A DNA stretch of 6,207 nucleotides, taken from the NCBI GenBank assembly GCA_017860765.1, contig JAGDMY010000089.1:1-6207 (forward strand), written 5' to 3'. Source of the stretch: Chloroflexota bacterium. Its GTDB lineage: Bacteria > Chloroflexota > Dehalococcoidia > Dehalococcoidales > UBA3254. Positions within the stretch are counted from its first letter, which is position 1. Every line of letters begins with the position of its first letter. The notes beneath the pieces are model-generated. The model was not told where the DNA came from. It did not search any database and saw only the letters and a list, made by a program, of their open reading frames with translations. A program made the position numbers and the translations under genes. This document shows positions 1-6,207 of the stretch, in pieces.

Positions 1-366
1 TCCTCTATTAATTGCCAGCCAGGAAAAGAAAATCGCAAAAACCACACCAACATTTCGAAGGAGGTCCGAAAACACAGTCAACGAGTTTGACAGGACAACT
101 ACCACGATAGACGAGACCAACCCAACCAGGCAGAAGATCAGACCTAAAAGTACCGAGCGACGTTTAGCTTCGTAGCTGCTACGGGCGGGCCGGAAGAATT
201 GTTGAAAAATTCGATTTACCGTGGCAAACTGCTCCTCTGGACTTCCGGGCGAGCTAGCCCGGATTACTTTCGGTTTATTATAGGGGAAAATCTGACCCGT
301 TGGCAACTCCTGAGTTAAGCATTTAAAGATTGACCGGCCCGTTTTTCGGGTGTAGTTGACTTCCAT
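1..366 (-). CDS. Partial membrane protein, cation diffusion facilitator-like (N-terminal part)
   Basis: An open frame of 122 codons runs from an ATG at 366-364, directly after an in-frame TAA, to the left edge without a stop, so the C-terminus is outside the window. The first 67 or so residues are polar and probably cytoplasmic, with a basic stretch (YEAKRRS). Two hydrophobic segments follow, roughly residues 70-93 (SVLLGLIFCLVG onward) and 103-118 (NVGVVFAIFFSWLAI). The linking sequence SNSLTVFSDLLRN resembles the TM1-TM2 region of cation diffusion facilitators, which usually reads like SLALLADALHSLSD. Read that way, the family's His/Asp and Asp metal ligands would be Arg and Val here, so zinc or iron transport is doubtful. 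No good Shine-Dalgarno precedes the ATG; a TTG at 309-307 directly after AGGAG is a weak alternative. That this is a gene is fairly sure; the family call is tentative and made by eye. Confidence 0.6.
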   Translation of the reverse strand, partial: MEVNYTRKTGRSIFKCLTQELPTGQIFPYNKPKVIRASSPGSPEEQFATVNRIFQQFFRPARSSYEAKRRSVLLGLIFCLVGLVSSIVVVVLSNSLTVFSDLLRNVGVVFAIFFSWLAINRG

Positions 367-412
367 TTATGCTAGTTTGATCTTCATACCATGAAAATTG
401 ACGATGGACGTA

Positions 413-441
413 TTGTCGTAGCAAAATTTATTGGGTAAAAT
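413..441 (+). promoter_or_regulatory. Candidate sigma-A promoter for the TRAP receptor gene
   Basis: TTGTCG at 413-418 and TAAAAT at 436-441 are separated by 17 bases, the ideal spacing. They match the -35 consensus at 4 of 6 bases and the -10 at 5 of 6. Transcription would begin near 448, leaving a leader of about 24 bases that just holds the ribosome binding site AGGAG (459-463) before the ATG at 472. The site lies in the 105-bp spacer between divergent genes. A short inverted repeat, GGGT/ACCC (433-436 and 443-446), straddles the -10 and could be part of an operator, though arms this short arise often by chance. Confidence 0.45.
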
Positions 442-471
442 GACCCTGTAAGAAATTCAGGAGTAACTGGA

Positions 472-1551
472 ATGAAGCGACGCGTTTTCTTATTTTTCCT
501 GGTAGTTGTGATTATTGCCTCCACTTTCAGTGTGCTATCCTGCAGGGGTAGCTCGTCAGCAGGTTTCAAATGGAAAATGGCAGCGAGTTTTACGGAAGAT
601 AACCTGTACTACAGTAAGTGTGCCCAGGCAATTTGCGACCGTATTCGTCAATTGAGCAATGGCCGTCTTATCATCGAGCCGTTCCCGGCGGGTAAGCTGG
701 CTGAAGCCTTTGGCGTCTTCGACGCGGTCAGCAGCGGACAGGTTGAAGTGGGGTACAGTTGGCCGGGTTACTGGAGCGGAAAGGACCCCTCTTTTGAGCT
801 TTTCAGTTCGATTCCGAATAACATGGTGCAATCTGAGTGGTCGATCTGGCTGTATGGGCCTTCAAAGGGGATAGACCTCTGGCGTGAATTGTACATTAAA
901 TACAATCTGGTACCTTTCCCGGGGGGACTGACCGGCGCTGAATTCGGCATATTCACCAATAAACCCTTGCGTACTCTGAATGATTTTAAAGGGGTGAGGA
1001 TCAGGATGCCCGGTATGGGGGCGGAGGTCTTAAAAGAGCTGGGCGGTATCCCCGTTACAATACCCCAGGGACAAATAAAGGAAGCCCTGGGAAAGGGGGA
1101 AATTGATGGTTTTGAATATAGCACTCCGGCAATCGATTGGATGCTGGGGTTCGACAGCAAGATCACCCCTTACGTAACTTTGCCTTCGTGGCATCAACCT
1201 TCCGCAATAGGCGAGACTATCGTCAATAAAGATGCCTGGAACAGGCTGCCAGACGATCTTAAAGCGATCTTCGAGGCGGTCTGCAAAGAAGTCAGTATGG
1301 TGGATTTCTTAGGCTATATGGAAGGACTGAATGCGGTCTATATCCAGAGGTATAGCCAGGGAGGTATCCAGATGTTGGAGCTTGACACGGCAGCTATGAA
1401 GGAGATCTCTAAGATTACTGAACGGCTGGCAGACTCTCATGCAGGCCAGAACTCCTTCTATGCTAAAGTGCTGCAATCCCAACGAGAATTTAAGGCCAGC
1501 TACCGTGTCTGGGAAAAATGGAATGACCCGCGGGTTTATGCAGGCAATTAA
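472..1551 (+). CDS. TRAP transporter solute-binding lipoprotein (DctP family)
   Basis: This 359-residue protein is the extracytoplasmic receptor of a TRAP (tripartite ATP-independent periplasmic) transporter, which captures an organic acid outside the membrane for sodium- or proton-driven uptake. The start is supported by AGGAG eight bases upstream. Residues 1-24 form a lipoprotein signal: MKRR, a hydrophobic core, then V-L-S-Cys24, so Cys24 is the likely lipid anchor, as usual in Gram-positive bacteria. The mature part shows DctP hallmarks: GRLIIEPFPAGKL (64-76), the central KGVRIRMPG (173-181) whose Arg178 sits where the family's carboxylate-binding arginine lies, and ALGKGEIDGFEY (205-216). 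The motifs FEYSTPAIDWMLGF (214-227) and LPSWHQP (237-243) recall the TakP-type 2-oxoacid receptors, but the ligand is inferred only weakly. No DctQ or DctM gene is adjacent; the next gene, 37 bp downstream, is a small membrane protein. Confidence 0.92.
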   Translation: MKRRVFLFFLVVVIIASTFSVLSCRGSSSAGFKWKMAASFTEDNLYYSKCAQAICDRIRQLSNGRLIIEPFPAGKLAEAFGVFDAVSSGQVEVGYSWPGYWSGKDPSFELFSSIPNNMVQSEWSIWLYGPSKGIDLWRELYIKYNLVPFPGGLTGAEFGIFTNKPLRTLNDFKGVRIRMPGMGAEVLKELGGIPVTIPQGQIKEALGKGEIDGFEYSTPAIDWMLGFDSKITPYVTLPSWHQPSAIGETIVNKDAWNRLPDDLKAIFEAVCKEVSMVDFLGYMEGLNAVYIQRYSQGGIQMLELDTAAMKEISKITERLADSHAGQNSFYAKVLQSQREFKASYRVWEKWNDPRVYAGN

Positions 1552-1588
1552 CATATATGAAATACAGAGGGCTGAAGGAGTTTAACAA

Positions 1589-1906
1589 ATGACGGTTCCG
1601 GTTACTGTTATTAATCTAGCCCTGACCACTATAATTCTGATTTTGGGCCTCTGGGCGTTTTTTAAGAGGAGGTCAGATCTGGCGCGTTCCAAAATCACCA
1701 GCAGCGAAACCCCGACACCGTCCAGGGCTGTCGCCATTCCGGGCGTCTCTCTGTATATCGGAGTCGCCTTCGGTTTGTTTGCCATCTCTCATGCTTTGAC
1801 GCTGGCGGGACTGGCCAAGAGTTTAGAAGTGTTCATTATCAGCATCAGGATAATCGGCTATCTGCTGGTGATCGTAGCGCCGTCCCGGATCTTGATGAAA
1901 AAATAG
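1589..1906 (+). CDS. Small three-helix membrane protein of unknown function
   Basis: I do not recognise the family of this 105-residue protein. Its start is well supported by AAGGAG (1575-1580) eight bases upstream of the ATG. Three hydrophobic segments are visible: about residues 5-25, 53-75 and 79-98. A basic, polar loop follows the first (KRRSDLARSK, then a Ser/Thr/Pro-rich stretch). By the positive-inside rule that loop is cytoplasmic, placing the N-terminus outside; the C-terminus ends in MKK. It follows the TRAP receptor gene by 37 bp on the same strand, probably in the same transcript. It is too short for the four-helix DctQ subunit (usually about 160 residues or more) and lacks features I associate with it. 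It could be an accessory or sensing partner of the receptor; that is inference from position alone. Confidence 0.75.
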   Translation: MTVPVTVINLALTTIILILGLWAFFKRRSDLARSKITSSETPTPSRAVAIPGVSLYIGVAFGLFAISHALTLAGLAKSLEVFIISIRIIGYLLVIVAPSRILMKK

Positions 1907-1928
1907 CGCGAAAGGTAGGGTGTCCCTT

Positions 1929-2324
1929 CTAGCCCTCGACAAGCTCTAATAATATTTTAGCCCCTTTAGGGTGTACAAATACGGTCTTGGTGTGTTGTAC
2001 CCCTCTGCGGGGTTCCTGGTCGATCAGAGGCAGATTTTTTTCTTTGATTTCGTGTAAAGTCTGCTCAATATTATCCACGCCGAGGGCGACATGGTGCATC
2101 CCTTCTCCCCGCTTCTCGATAAAAACTGCGATTACGCCATCGGCCGTCGTCGATTCAAGAAGTTCAATTTTACTTTCCCCGACGTTGATAATCGCGGTTT
2201 TAACCTGCCGTTCTTCAAGGGTTTCAACTGCATTGACTTCGAGACCGAGAACCTCGGTGTATAACCTGGCAGCTTCTTCCAGATTTTTCACCGCGATGCC
2301 GATATGATCGATTTTCTTGATCAC
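1929..2324 (-). CDS. mce: Methylmalonyl-CoA epimerase
   Basis: This enzyme interconverts (R)- and (S)-methylmalonyl-CoA in the cytoplasm, linking the mutase to propionyl-CoA carboxylation or methylmalonyl-CoA decarboxylation. The 131 residues are the usual length and form two glyoxalase/VOC repeats: KIDHIGIAV (4-12) and GMHHVALGV (75-83) begin matching halves. The expected metal ligands are His7, Glu54 (in KIELLE), His78 and Glu127 (in LLELVE); the last three were placed by internal symmetry and comparison with the human enzyme from memory. The start is GTG at 2324-2322, overlapping the TGA of the mutase small subunit in a GTGA arrangement, with a perfect AGGAGG (2337-2332) seven bases upstream. 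It is the last gene of the operon and ends 22 bp from the convergent plus-strand gene. Confidence 0.95.
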   Translation of the reverse strand: MIKKIDHIGIAVKNLEEAARLYTEVLGLEVNAVETLEERQVKTAIINVGESKIELLESTTADGVIAVFIEKRGEGMHHVALGVDNIEQTLHEIKEKNLPLIDQEPRRGVQHTKTVFVHPKGAKILLELVEG

Positions 2325-2734
2325 AGATTTGCCTCCTGAATATTGTTTCGAATGAACTCGCTGATTTCAGCTATAGGAGTCCCCGGCCCAAACACTGCGG
2401 CAATGCCGGCTTTCTTCAATTCCGCGATATCTTTTTGGGGTATAATACCACCCACAATAAAAAGTATTTTCCTATCGCTTTTGGCCTTGAACAGATCGAC
2501 AATCCTGGGAAATAGAGTTAAGTGGCTCCCTGAAAGGCTGCTCAAACCTATCACATCTACATCTTCCTGTACCGCAGCCTCCGCGATTTGTTCGGGAGTA
2601 AGGCGCAATCCCAGATAAATCACCTCCATGCCGGCGTCTTTCAGGCCGCGGGCAATTACTTTAGCTCCCCTGTCATGACCGTCCAGTCCTGGCTTGGCCA
2701 CTAACACTCTAATCGGTCTATTAATACTCGCCAT
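2321..2734 (-). CDS. mcmB: Methylmalonyl-CoA mutase small subunit (B12-binding)
   Basis: This 137-residue protein is the free-standing cobalamin-binding domain of a split acyl-CoA mutase; with the large subunit it forms the active enzyme that converts succinyl-CoA to (R)-methylmalonyl-CoA and back. The signature D18-G-H20-D-R-G23 marks the base-off/His-on binding mode, with His20 as the lower cobalt ligand. Lys14, Asp18 and His20 fit Lys604, Asp608 and His610 of the Propionibacterium enzyme. GLSSLSGSH (63-71) and VGGIIPQ (94-100) complete the B12 tail pocket. The length is normal for stand-alone subunits. The ATG at 2734-2732 has AAGGGGAG (2747-2740) five bases upstream and lies 18 bp after the large-subunit stop. 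The gene's own stop overlaps the epimerase start by four bases. Confidence 0.95.
   Translation of the reverse strand: MASINRPIRVLVAKPGLDGHDRGAKVIARGLKDAGMEVIYLGLRLTPEQIAEAAVQEDVDVIGLSSLSGSHLTLFPRIVDLFKAKSDRKILFIVGGIIPQKDIAELKKAGIAAVFGPGTPIAEISEFIRNNIQEANL
2325..2337 (-). promoter_or_regulatory. Ribosome binding site deciding the GTG start of the epimerase
   Basis: A perfect AGGAGG (2337-2332) lies seven bases before the GTG at 2324, within the 3' end of the B12-subunit gene. It supports the non-ATG start that yields MIKKIDHIG, the expected epimerase N-terminus, and coupling through the GTGA overlap. Confidence 0.85.
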
Positions 2735-2752
2735 TTTTACTCCCCTTCAGTA

Positions 2753-4348
2753 CTACAGCAAGCTGGGTTCACGATATTCCCCGAATACCTCCCGGAGGAC
2801 ATCACTTATTTCGCCGATGGTAGCATAAGCTCTGGCTGCTTCAATTAAACCTGGCATGAGGTTTTGGTCGGTCCGGGCAATCCTCCGGACCTCTTCCAGC
2901 ACTTTTTTTACCTGCTGGTTGTCGCGTTCCCTTTTTAACTTTTTCAGTCTGTCAACCTGTTTCTTTTCCACGCCAGCCTCTACCTCCAGGACAACTGGCG
3001 GCTCTTCTCCCTTAACGGCATATTTATTTACCCCGACGACTGTTTGTTCAACTTTATCGACCGCTCGCTGGTAGTTATAGGCGGCGCGGCTAATCTCACC
3101 CTGCACATATCCCCGGCGGATTGCCTCAAGAGCCCCGCCCATATCATCTATTTTCTGAAGGTATTCCCGGACCCCTGCCTCTATTTGTGTCGTCAGACTC
3201 TCCAGATAATAAGACCCGCCCAGAGGATCCACAGTGTCCGCGACTCCGCTTTCCTCGGCAATAATTTGCTGGGTCCGCAAGGCCACCTGGACCGCCTGCT
3301 CTGTAGGCAGAGCCCAGGCTTCATCAAAGGAGTTCGTGTGCAAAGATTGGCATCCGCCCAGGACTGCTGCCAGGGCCTGTAAGGTTACCCTGACAACATT
3401 ATTCAACGGCTGTTGAGCAGTCAACGTAAATCCATCCGTTTGGACATGGAACCTCAACATCATCGAGCGGGGATTTTCGGAATGAAATCTTTCTTTGACG
3501 ATTTTTGCCCAGATACGCCGCAGCGCCCGGAACTTGGCTACCTCCTCCATTAAATTGTTATTAGCCGCAAAGAAAAAGGAGAACCGGGGTGCGAAGGAAT
3601 CGATTTGCATACCCCGGTTTATCATGGCTTCGACGTAGGCAATCCCGTTGGCCATAGTAAAGGCAGCTTCCTGGACCGCAGTAGAGCCGGCTTCCCGGAT
3701 ATGATAGCCGCTGATGCTGATAGAATTCCACTCCGGTAGATTCTCAGAGCAATAGCAGCAAATATCGGTTACCAGGCGCATGGAAGGACCGGGCGCAAAG
3801 ATATAAGTATTCCGGGCGATATATTCCTTTAAGATATCATTTTGCACCGTCCCCCTGAGTTTGGCTTTATTCACTCCCTGTTTTTCTGCGGCTGCGATGT
3901 ACATCGCCAGAACGATGGCGGCAGTGGCATTGATCGTCATTGAGGTGCTGACTTCGCCGAGCGGAATGCCTTCCCAGAGCTGCTCCATATCCTGGAGCGA
4001 ATCTATGGCCACGCCGGTCTTGCCTACTTCACCGGCGGAAAGAGGATGGTCAGAGTCATAACCCTCCTGCGTGGGAAGATGAAAGGCCACGCTGAACCCG
4101 GTATTCCCCTGTTGATATAAGTACTTGTAGCGGCGATTGGTCTCTTCTACCGTGGCAAATCCCGCGTATTGCCGCATCGTCCATAGTCTACCCCGGTAGC
4201 CATTGGGCAAAATATGCCGGGTGTAAGGGAATTCGCCGGGAAGACTGCCATCACCTTTTCCATCCTCGGGCAGATAGACTCTTTTAACCGGAATGCCGCC
4301 GATCGCGGTTTTAAATTCCTTTTTTCTTTCGGACCTGTCCTGCGTCAC
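2753..4348 (-). CDS. mcmA: Methylmalonyl-CoA mutase large (catalytic) subunit, split type
   Basis: This 531-residue protein is the substrate-binding TIM-barrel subunit of an adenosylcobalamin-dependent mutase, without a B12 domain; that domain is encoded by the next gene. Compared with the Propionibacterium enzyme the numbering is shifted by 28. All the key residues fall in place: Arg54 (Arg82), Tyr61 in RQYAGF (Tyr89), Thr167 and Gln169 in TVQNDILKE (195, 197), Arg179 in ARNTYIF (Arg207), Tyr215-His216 in SGYHIREAG (243-244), and Arg255 (Arg283). Tyr61 with Arg179 is the methylmalonyl-CoA signature; isobutyryl-CoA mutases carry Phe and Gln there. Some usually conserved stretches differ: His90 in SVAFHLPT, where Asp is expected, HVQTDG at 301-306 and AANNNL at 261-266. 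The start is GTG, overlapping the upstream stop as GTGA, with GGAGGAGG (4359-4352) just before it. Confidence 0.93.
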   Translation of the reverse strand: MTQDRSERKKEFKTAIGGIPVKRVYLPEDGKGDGSLPGEFPYTRHILPNGYRGRLWTMRQYAGFATVEETNRRYKYLYQQGNTGFSVAFHLPTQEGYDSDHPLSAGEVGKTGVAIDSLQDMEQLWEGIPLGEVSTSMTINATAAIVLAMYIAAAEKQGVNKAKLRGTVQNDILKEYIARNTYIFAPGPSMRLVTDICCYCSENLPEWNSISISGYHIREAGSTAVQEAAFTMANGIAYVEAMINRGMQIDSFAPRFSFFFAANNNLMEEVAKFRALRRIWAKIVKERFHSENPRSMMLRFHVQTDGFTLTAQQPLNNVVRVTLQALAAVLGGCQSLHTNSFDEAWALPTEQAVQVALRTQQIIAEESGVADTVDPLGGSYYLESLTTQIEAGVREYLQKIDDMGGALEAIRRGYVQGEISRAAYNYQRAVDKVEQTVVGVNKYAVKGEEPPVVLEVEAGVEKKQVDRLKKLKRERDNQQVKKVLEEVRRIARTDQNLMPGLIEAARAYATIGEISDVLREVFGEYREPSLL

Positions 4349-6207
4349 TTTCCTCCTCCCGCATTTCTAGCATCTTCAATATAAATATGGTCTTCTACCC
4401 AGGCACTGAAATTAAGTCCGATAGTCGGTTCGTATTCCCGGTTAAAGGCTTCGGGGTATTTATCCCGCCATTCCTGCATCTGTGCCCCGCTGACCTTCTC
4501 TATCTCAACCAAATAACCGCTGGTAGCCATCCCGGCGCAATTCCTGGAGGTGGTCCCTCCTGGGGCTATGAGGTTAACAGCCCCGCCTCTATCCACTTTG
4601 CCAGGAATAATCCAATCGCAGCGCGCCCCGTGGTCCATTGAGATGACCCCGGGCATGATTCTTTCAGTTATTCTGGCGCCGCCCAGTACGGCTCCTCTCT
4701 CATTAAAGATTTTAACCAGGTCTCCAGTCTGGATGCCCCGTTTTTCCGCATCCCTGGCATGAATCCAGACGGGCTCATAAAGATACCCATCGGCCCCCTT
4801 CACTTTACAGGTCGGGATTTCCCGGGTCCAGGAGATATCGTCGTGCTGAGCGTGCACTCTCCACCGGCCGTGGTTGGACATCTGAAGGAGAGGGAACATC
4901 CTGGCCCTGGCGCTGGAGAGCCTTTCATCATGCGTCTCGCTCTTTTCAATCCAGCGGGGGATCGGACCTCTTTCCCTATCGTCAGGAAAGTTCTTAGCCA
5001 GTCTCCCGGAATAAATTTCCAGCTTGCCGGACGGGGTACCCAGAGGATATTTTTCAGGGTCTTCGTAGAATTTCCTCAAGCCCGGCGGGTCTTTTTCCCA
5101 ATCTTCAGCAGTGGGGAACACATAATACTGTTTTTTCTTGAACTCTTCCCAGGTGGTAAGCTGGTCCAGACCGAGGCCGTCGAAGAAATGCTTCATCCAT
5201 TCCCGGGTGGTTTTGCCTTCGGTAATGGCTTCATATTTGCCCATTTTTTGGGCTACCTCCAGGACGATTTCGTAATCGCTCTTGGACTCCCCGAGGGGCT
5301 CGATGGCCCGGCTCTGGTACATTACATTCTTCATTTGGGTGCCATCGCCGTTGTTGGCGGTCATGTCCTCCATTTCAAATATGGTACTGACCGGCAGGAT
5401 AATGTCGGCCAGCAAGCAGTCATTTTCCAGCCACTGGTGCTGCACCACAAAGCACTCTATCTTGGGACTGCGGTAAGCCTCTATCGACGCATTGCCGTCA
5501 TTCCAGCAGGTGGTGCGACAGGGAGAATCATTCCATATCATATGAATCTCGGTACCACCCTCCTCCTGGGATATGGGATAGGTATATTTTTCAAACTGAT
5601 TTTCGACCGGTTCCGCCGCGCCGGTCTTACCGTACCAGGTCATAGGCGGATTAAAGATGGCTTTCTGAAACAGAGTCTTCGGGAAGTGCTGTTTCTGATG
5701 GACCCGGCACTGTCCTCCCATTGGAATCAGAACCCGGTCTGTAAAAGCCAGGTCCGTGCCGGCCGCTTCGAACGTATACCGCATTTTGGCTGCCGCCTTA
5801 ACTCTGGGCATGCCCATGAAGGTTATCTGACACTGGTGAACTCCCGGCCTGCCCAGTCCCTGCATGGCCAGGAGAATGCATTCCAGGCGGGCGGGCTCAT
5901 GAGAGAAAGCCCCCCTGATATAAGACCCCCCAAAGAAATGAGCTATTGAGGTAGCCTGGCGGGCAAACTCCCGCGCCAGGGCTTTGATGGTCCAGGACTG
6001 TACCCCGCACTTTTGGGATGCCCAGTCCGGGGTCTTCGGAACTCCATCTTCCTGGCCTAAAACATAGTCCGCAAACATATCAAATCCCACAGTATGGGTC
6101 TTCACGTATTCTTTATGAAATGTGCCCTCAGTGATCCAGGTGTAAGCGAGCGCCAGCTGCAAGGCGGCATCCGTATTGGGCAGTATCGGGATCCATTTAT
6201 CGGCATG
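4345..6207 (-). CDS. Molybdopterin enzyme, pyrogallol transhydroxylase large-subunit-like (C-terminal 620 residues)
   Basis: The frame stays open to the right edge, so this is the C-terminal 620 residues of a longer protein. The TTG at 6162 is internal: the codons before it encode PNTDAA, part of the conserved DMSO reductase-family motif [17 protein letters not shown]. Counting from the first visible codon, the molybdopterin oxidoreductase domain runs to about residue 320, with [12 protein letters not shown] (218-229) and [14 protein letters not shown] (251-264). The C-terminal dinucleotide-binding barrel starts near 436 and includes [12 protein letters not shown] (443-454) and [16 protein letters not shown] (490-505). 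These motifs look most like the large subunit of pyrogallol-phloroglucinol transhydroxylase (about 875 residues), which moves hydroxyl groups without net redox change; acetylene hydratase is a more distant relative. The Mo-ligand region, and any iron-sulfur small subunit, would lie off-window. The gene's stop overlaps the mutase start. The family is certain; the exact reaction is not. Confidence 0.85.
   Translation of the reverse strand, partial: HADKWIPILPNTDAALQLALAYTWITEGTFHKEYVKTHTVGFDMFADYVLGQEDGVPKTPDWASQKCGVQSWTIKALAREFARQATSIAHFFGGSYIRGAFSHEPARLECILLAMQGLGRPGVHQCQITFMGMPRVKAAAKMRYTFEAAGTDLAFTDRVLIPMGGQCRVHQKQHFPKTLFQKAIFNPPMTWYGKTGAAEPVENQFEKYTYPISQEEGGTEIHMIWNDSPCRTTCWNDGNASIEAYRSPKIECFVVQHQWLENDCLLADIILPVSTIFEMEDMTANNGDGTQMKNVMYQSRAIEPLGESKSDYEIVLEVAQKMGKYEAITEGKTTREWMKHFFDGLGLDQLTTWEEFKKKQYYVFPTAEDWEKDPPGLRKFYEDPEKYPLGTPSGKLEIYSGRLAKNFPDDRERGPIPRWIEKSETHDERLSSARARMFPLLQMSNHGRWRVHAQHDDISWTREIPTCKVKGADGYLYEPVWIHARDAEKRGIQTGDLVKIFNERGAVLGGARITERIMPGVISMDHGARCDWIIPGKVDRGGAVNLIAPGGTTSRNCAGMATSGYLVEIEKVSGAQMQEWRDKYPEAFNREYEPTIGLNFSAWVEDHIYIEDARNAGGGK
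4349..4359 (-). promoter_or_regulatory. Ribosome binding site deciding the GTG start of the mutase large subunit
   Basis: GGAGGAGG at 4359-4352 sits three to six bases before the GTG at 4348, depending on which GGAGG pairs. It lies inside the last codons of the molybdoenzyme gene, where it is read as the Gly-rich tail AGGGK. With the GTGA stop/start overlap this fixes the unusual start and points to translational coupling. Confidence 0.85.

Noticed and set aside
367..471. A leftward promoter for the divergent membrane protein gene
   Set aside because: No pair of -35 and -10 boxes with proper spacing stood out on the minus strand; the best, TTGCTA with TCAATT, is poor.
768..1166. A 132-codon minus-strand frame inside the TRAP receptor gene
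   Set aside because: It is a shadow of the receptor reading frame and has no domain.
1898..1930. A possible terminator in the convergent junction: AGGG/CCCT hairpin (1917-1920, 1924-1927), with a T-run at about 1898-1903 for minus-strand transcripts
   Set aside because: The stem is only four base pairs and the T-run lies more than ten bases beyond it, so it is too weak to call.
4759..5949. A 396-codon open frame on the plus strand, opposite the molybdoenzyme gene
   Set aside because: It lies entirely antisense to a gene with clear family motifs, its product is rich in Gly, Pro and Phe with no recognisable domain, and such long mirror frames are common in genes of this base composition.
4345..6162. 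TTG at 6162 as the true start of the molybdoenzyme
   Set aside because: The frame continues to the window edge and the upstream codons complete the conserved LPNTDAAL motif, so the TTG is an internal leucine and the gene is truncated by the window.
1..6207. CRISPR arrays, tRNA or rRNA genes, insertion sequences, B12 or molybdenum-cofactor riboswitches
   Set aside because: I saw no repeat arrays, cloverleaf genes, transposase frames or long structured leaders. The leader of the four-gene operon lies outside the window.

Overview
This 6.2 kb window has about 50% GC, strong purine-rich ribosome binding sites and two GTG starts. It carries a lipoprotein-type TRAP solute receptor, a split B12-dependent acyl-CoA mutase with its epimerase, and a molybdopterin enzyme of the transhydroxylase type. 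This mix suggests an anaerobic bacterium, most plausibly of the Bacillota (the Desulfotomaculum/Pelotomaculum sort of clostridia). That assignment is inference from gene content and signals; no taxonomic marker is present.

Layout from left to right. Positions 1-366 on the minus strand hold the N-terminal part of a membrane protein that runs off the left edge. It resembles the start of a cation diffusion facilitator, but its metal-binding motif looks altered. A 105-bp divergent spacer (367-471) contains a candidate sigma-A promoter firing rightward. Two plus-strand genes follow: a lipoprotein TRAP solute receptor (472-1551) and a small three-helix membrane protein (1589-1906). No TRAP permease (DctQ/DctM) lies beside them. 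A 22-bp convergent junction separates these from the leftward genes.

Positions 1929-6207 on the minus strand form one tight operon, transcribed right to left. In order it encodes a molybdopterin enzyme (C-terminal 620 residues; start beyond the right edge), the methylmalonyl-CoA mutase large subunit, the B12-binding small subunit, and methylmalonyl-CoA epimerase. Two junctions are 4-base GTGA overlaps with GTG starts, and the third is an 18-bp gap, so translational coupling is likely.

The mutase and epimerase together interconvert succinyl-CoA, (R)-methylmalonyl-CoA and (S)-methylmalonyl-CoA, the core of the propionyl-CoA/succinyl-CoA pathway. The residues that set substrate choice in the mutase (Tyr61, Arg179, His216) are those of a true methylmalonyl-CoA mutase. 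The unusual point is the leading gene: a pyrogallol transhydroxylase-like molybdoenzyme translationally coupled to a methylmalonyl-CoA module, which suggests an unrecognised anaerobic degradation route feeding into methylmalonyl-CoA. The TRAP receptor may deliver an organic acid to the same metabolism, but nothing in the sequence proves that link.
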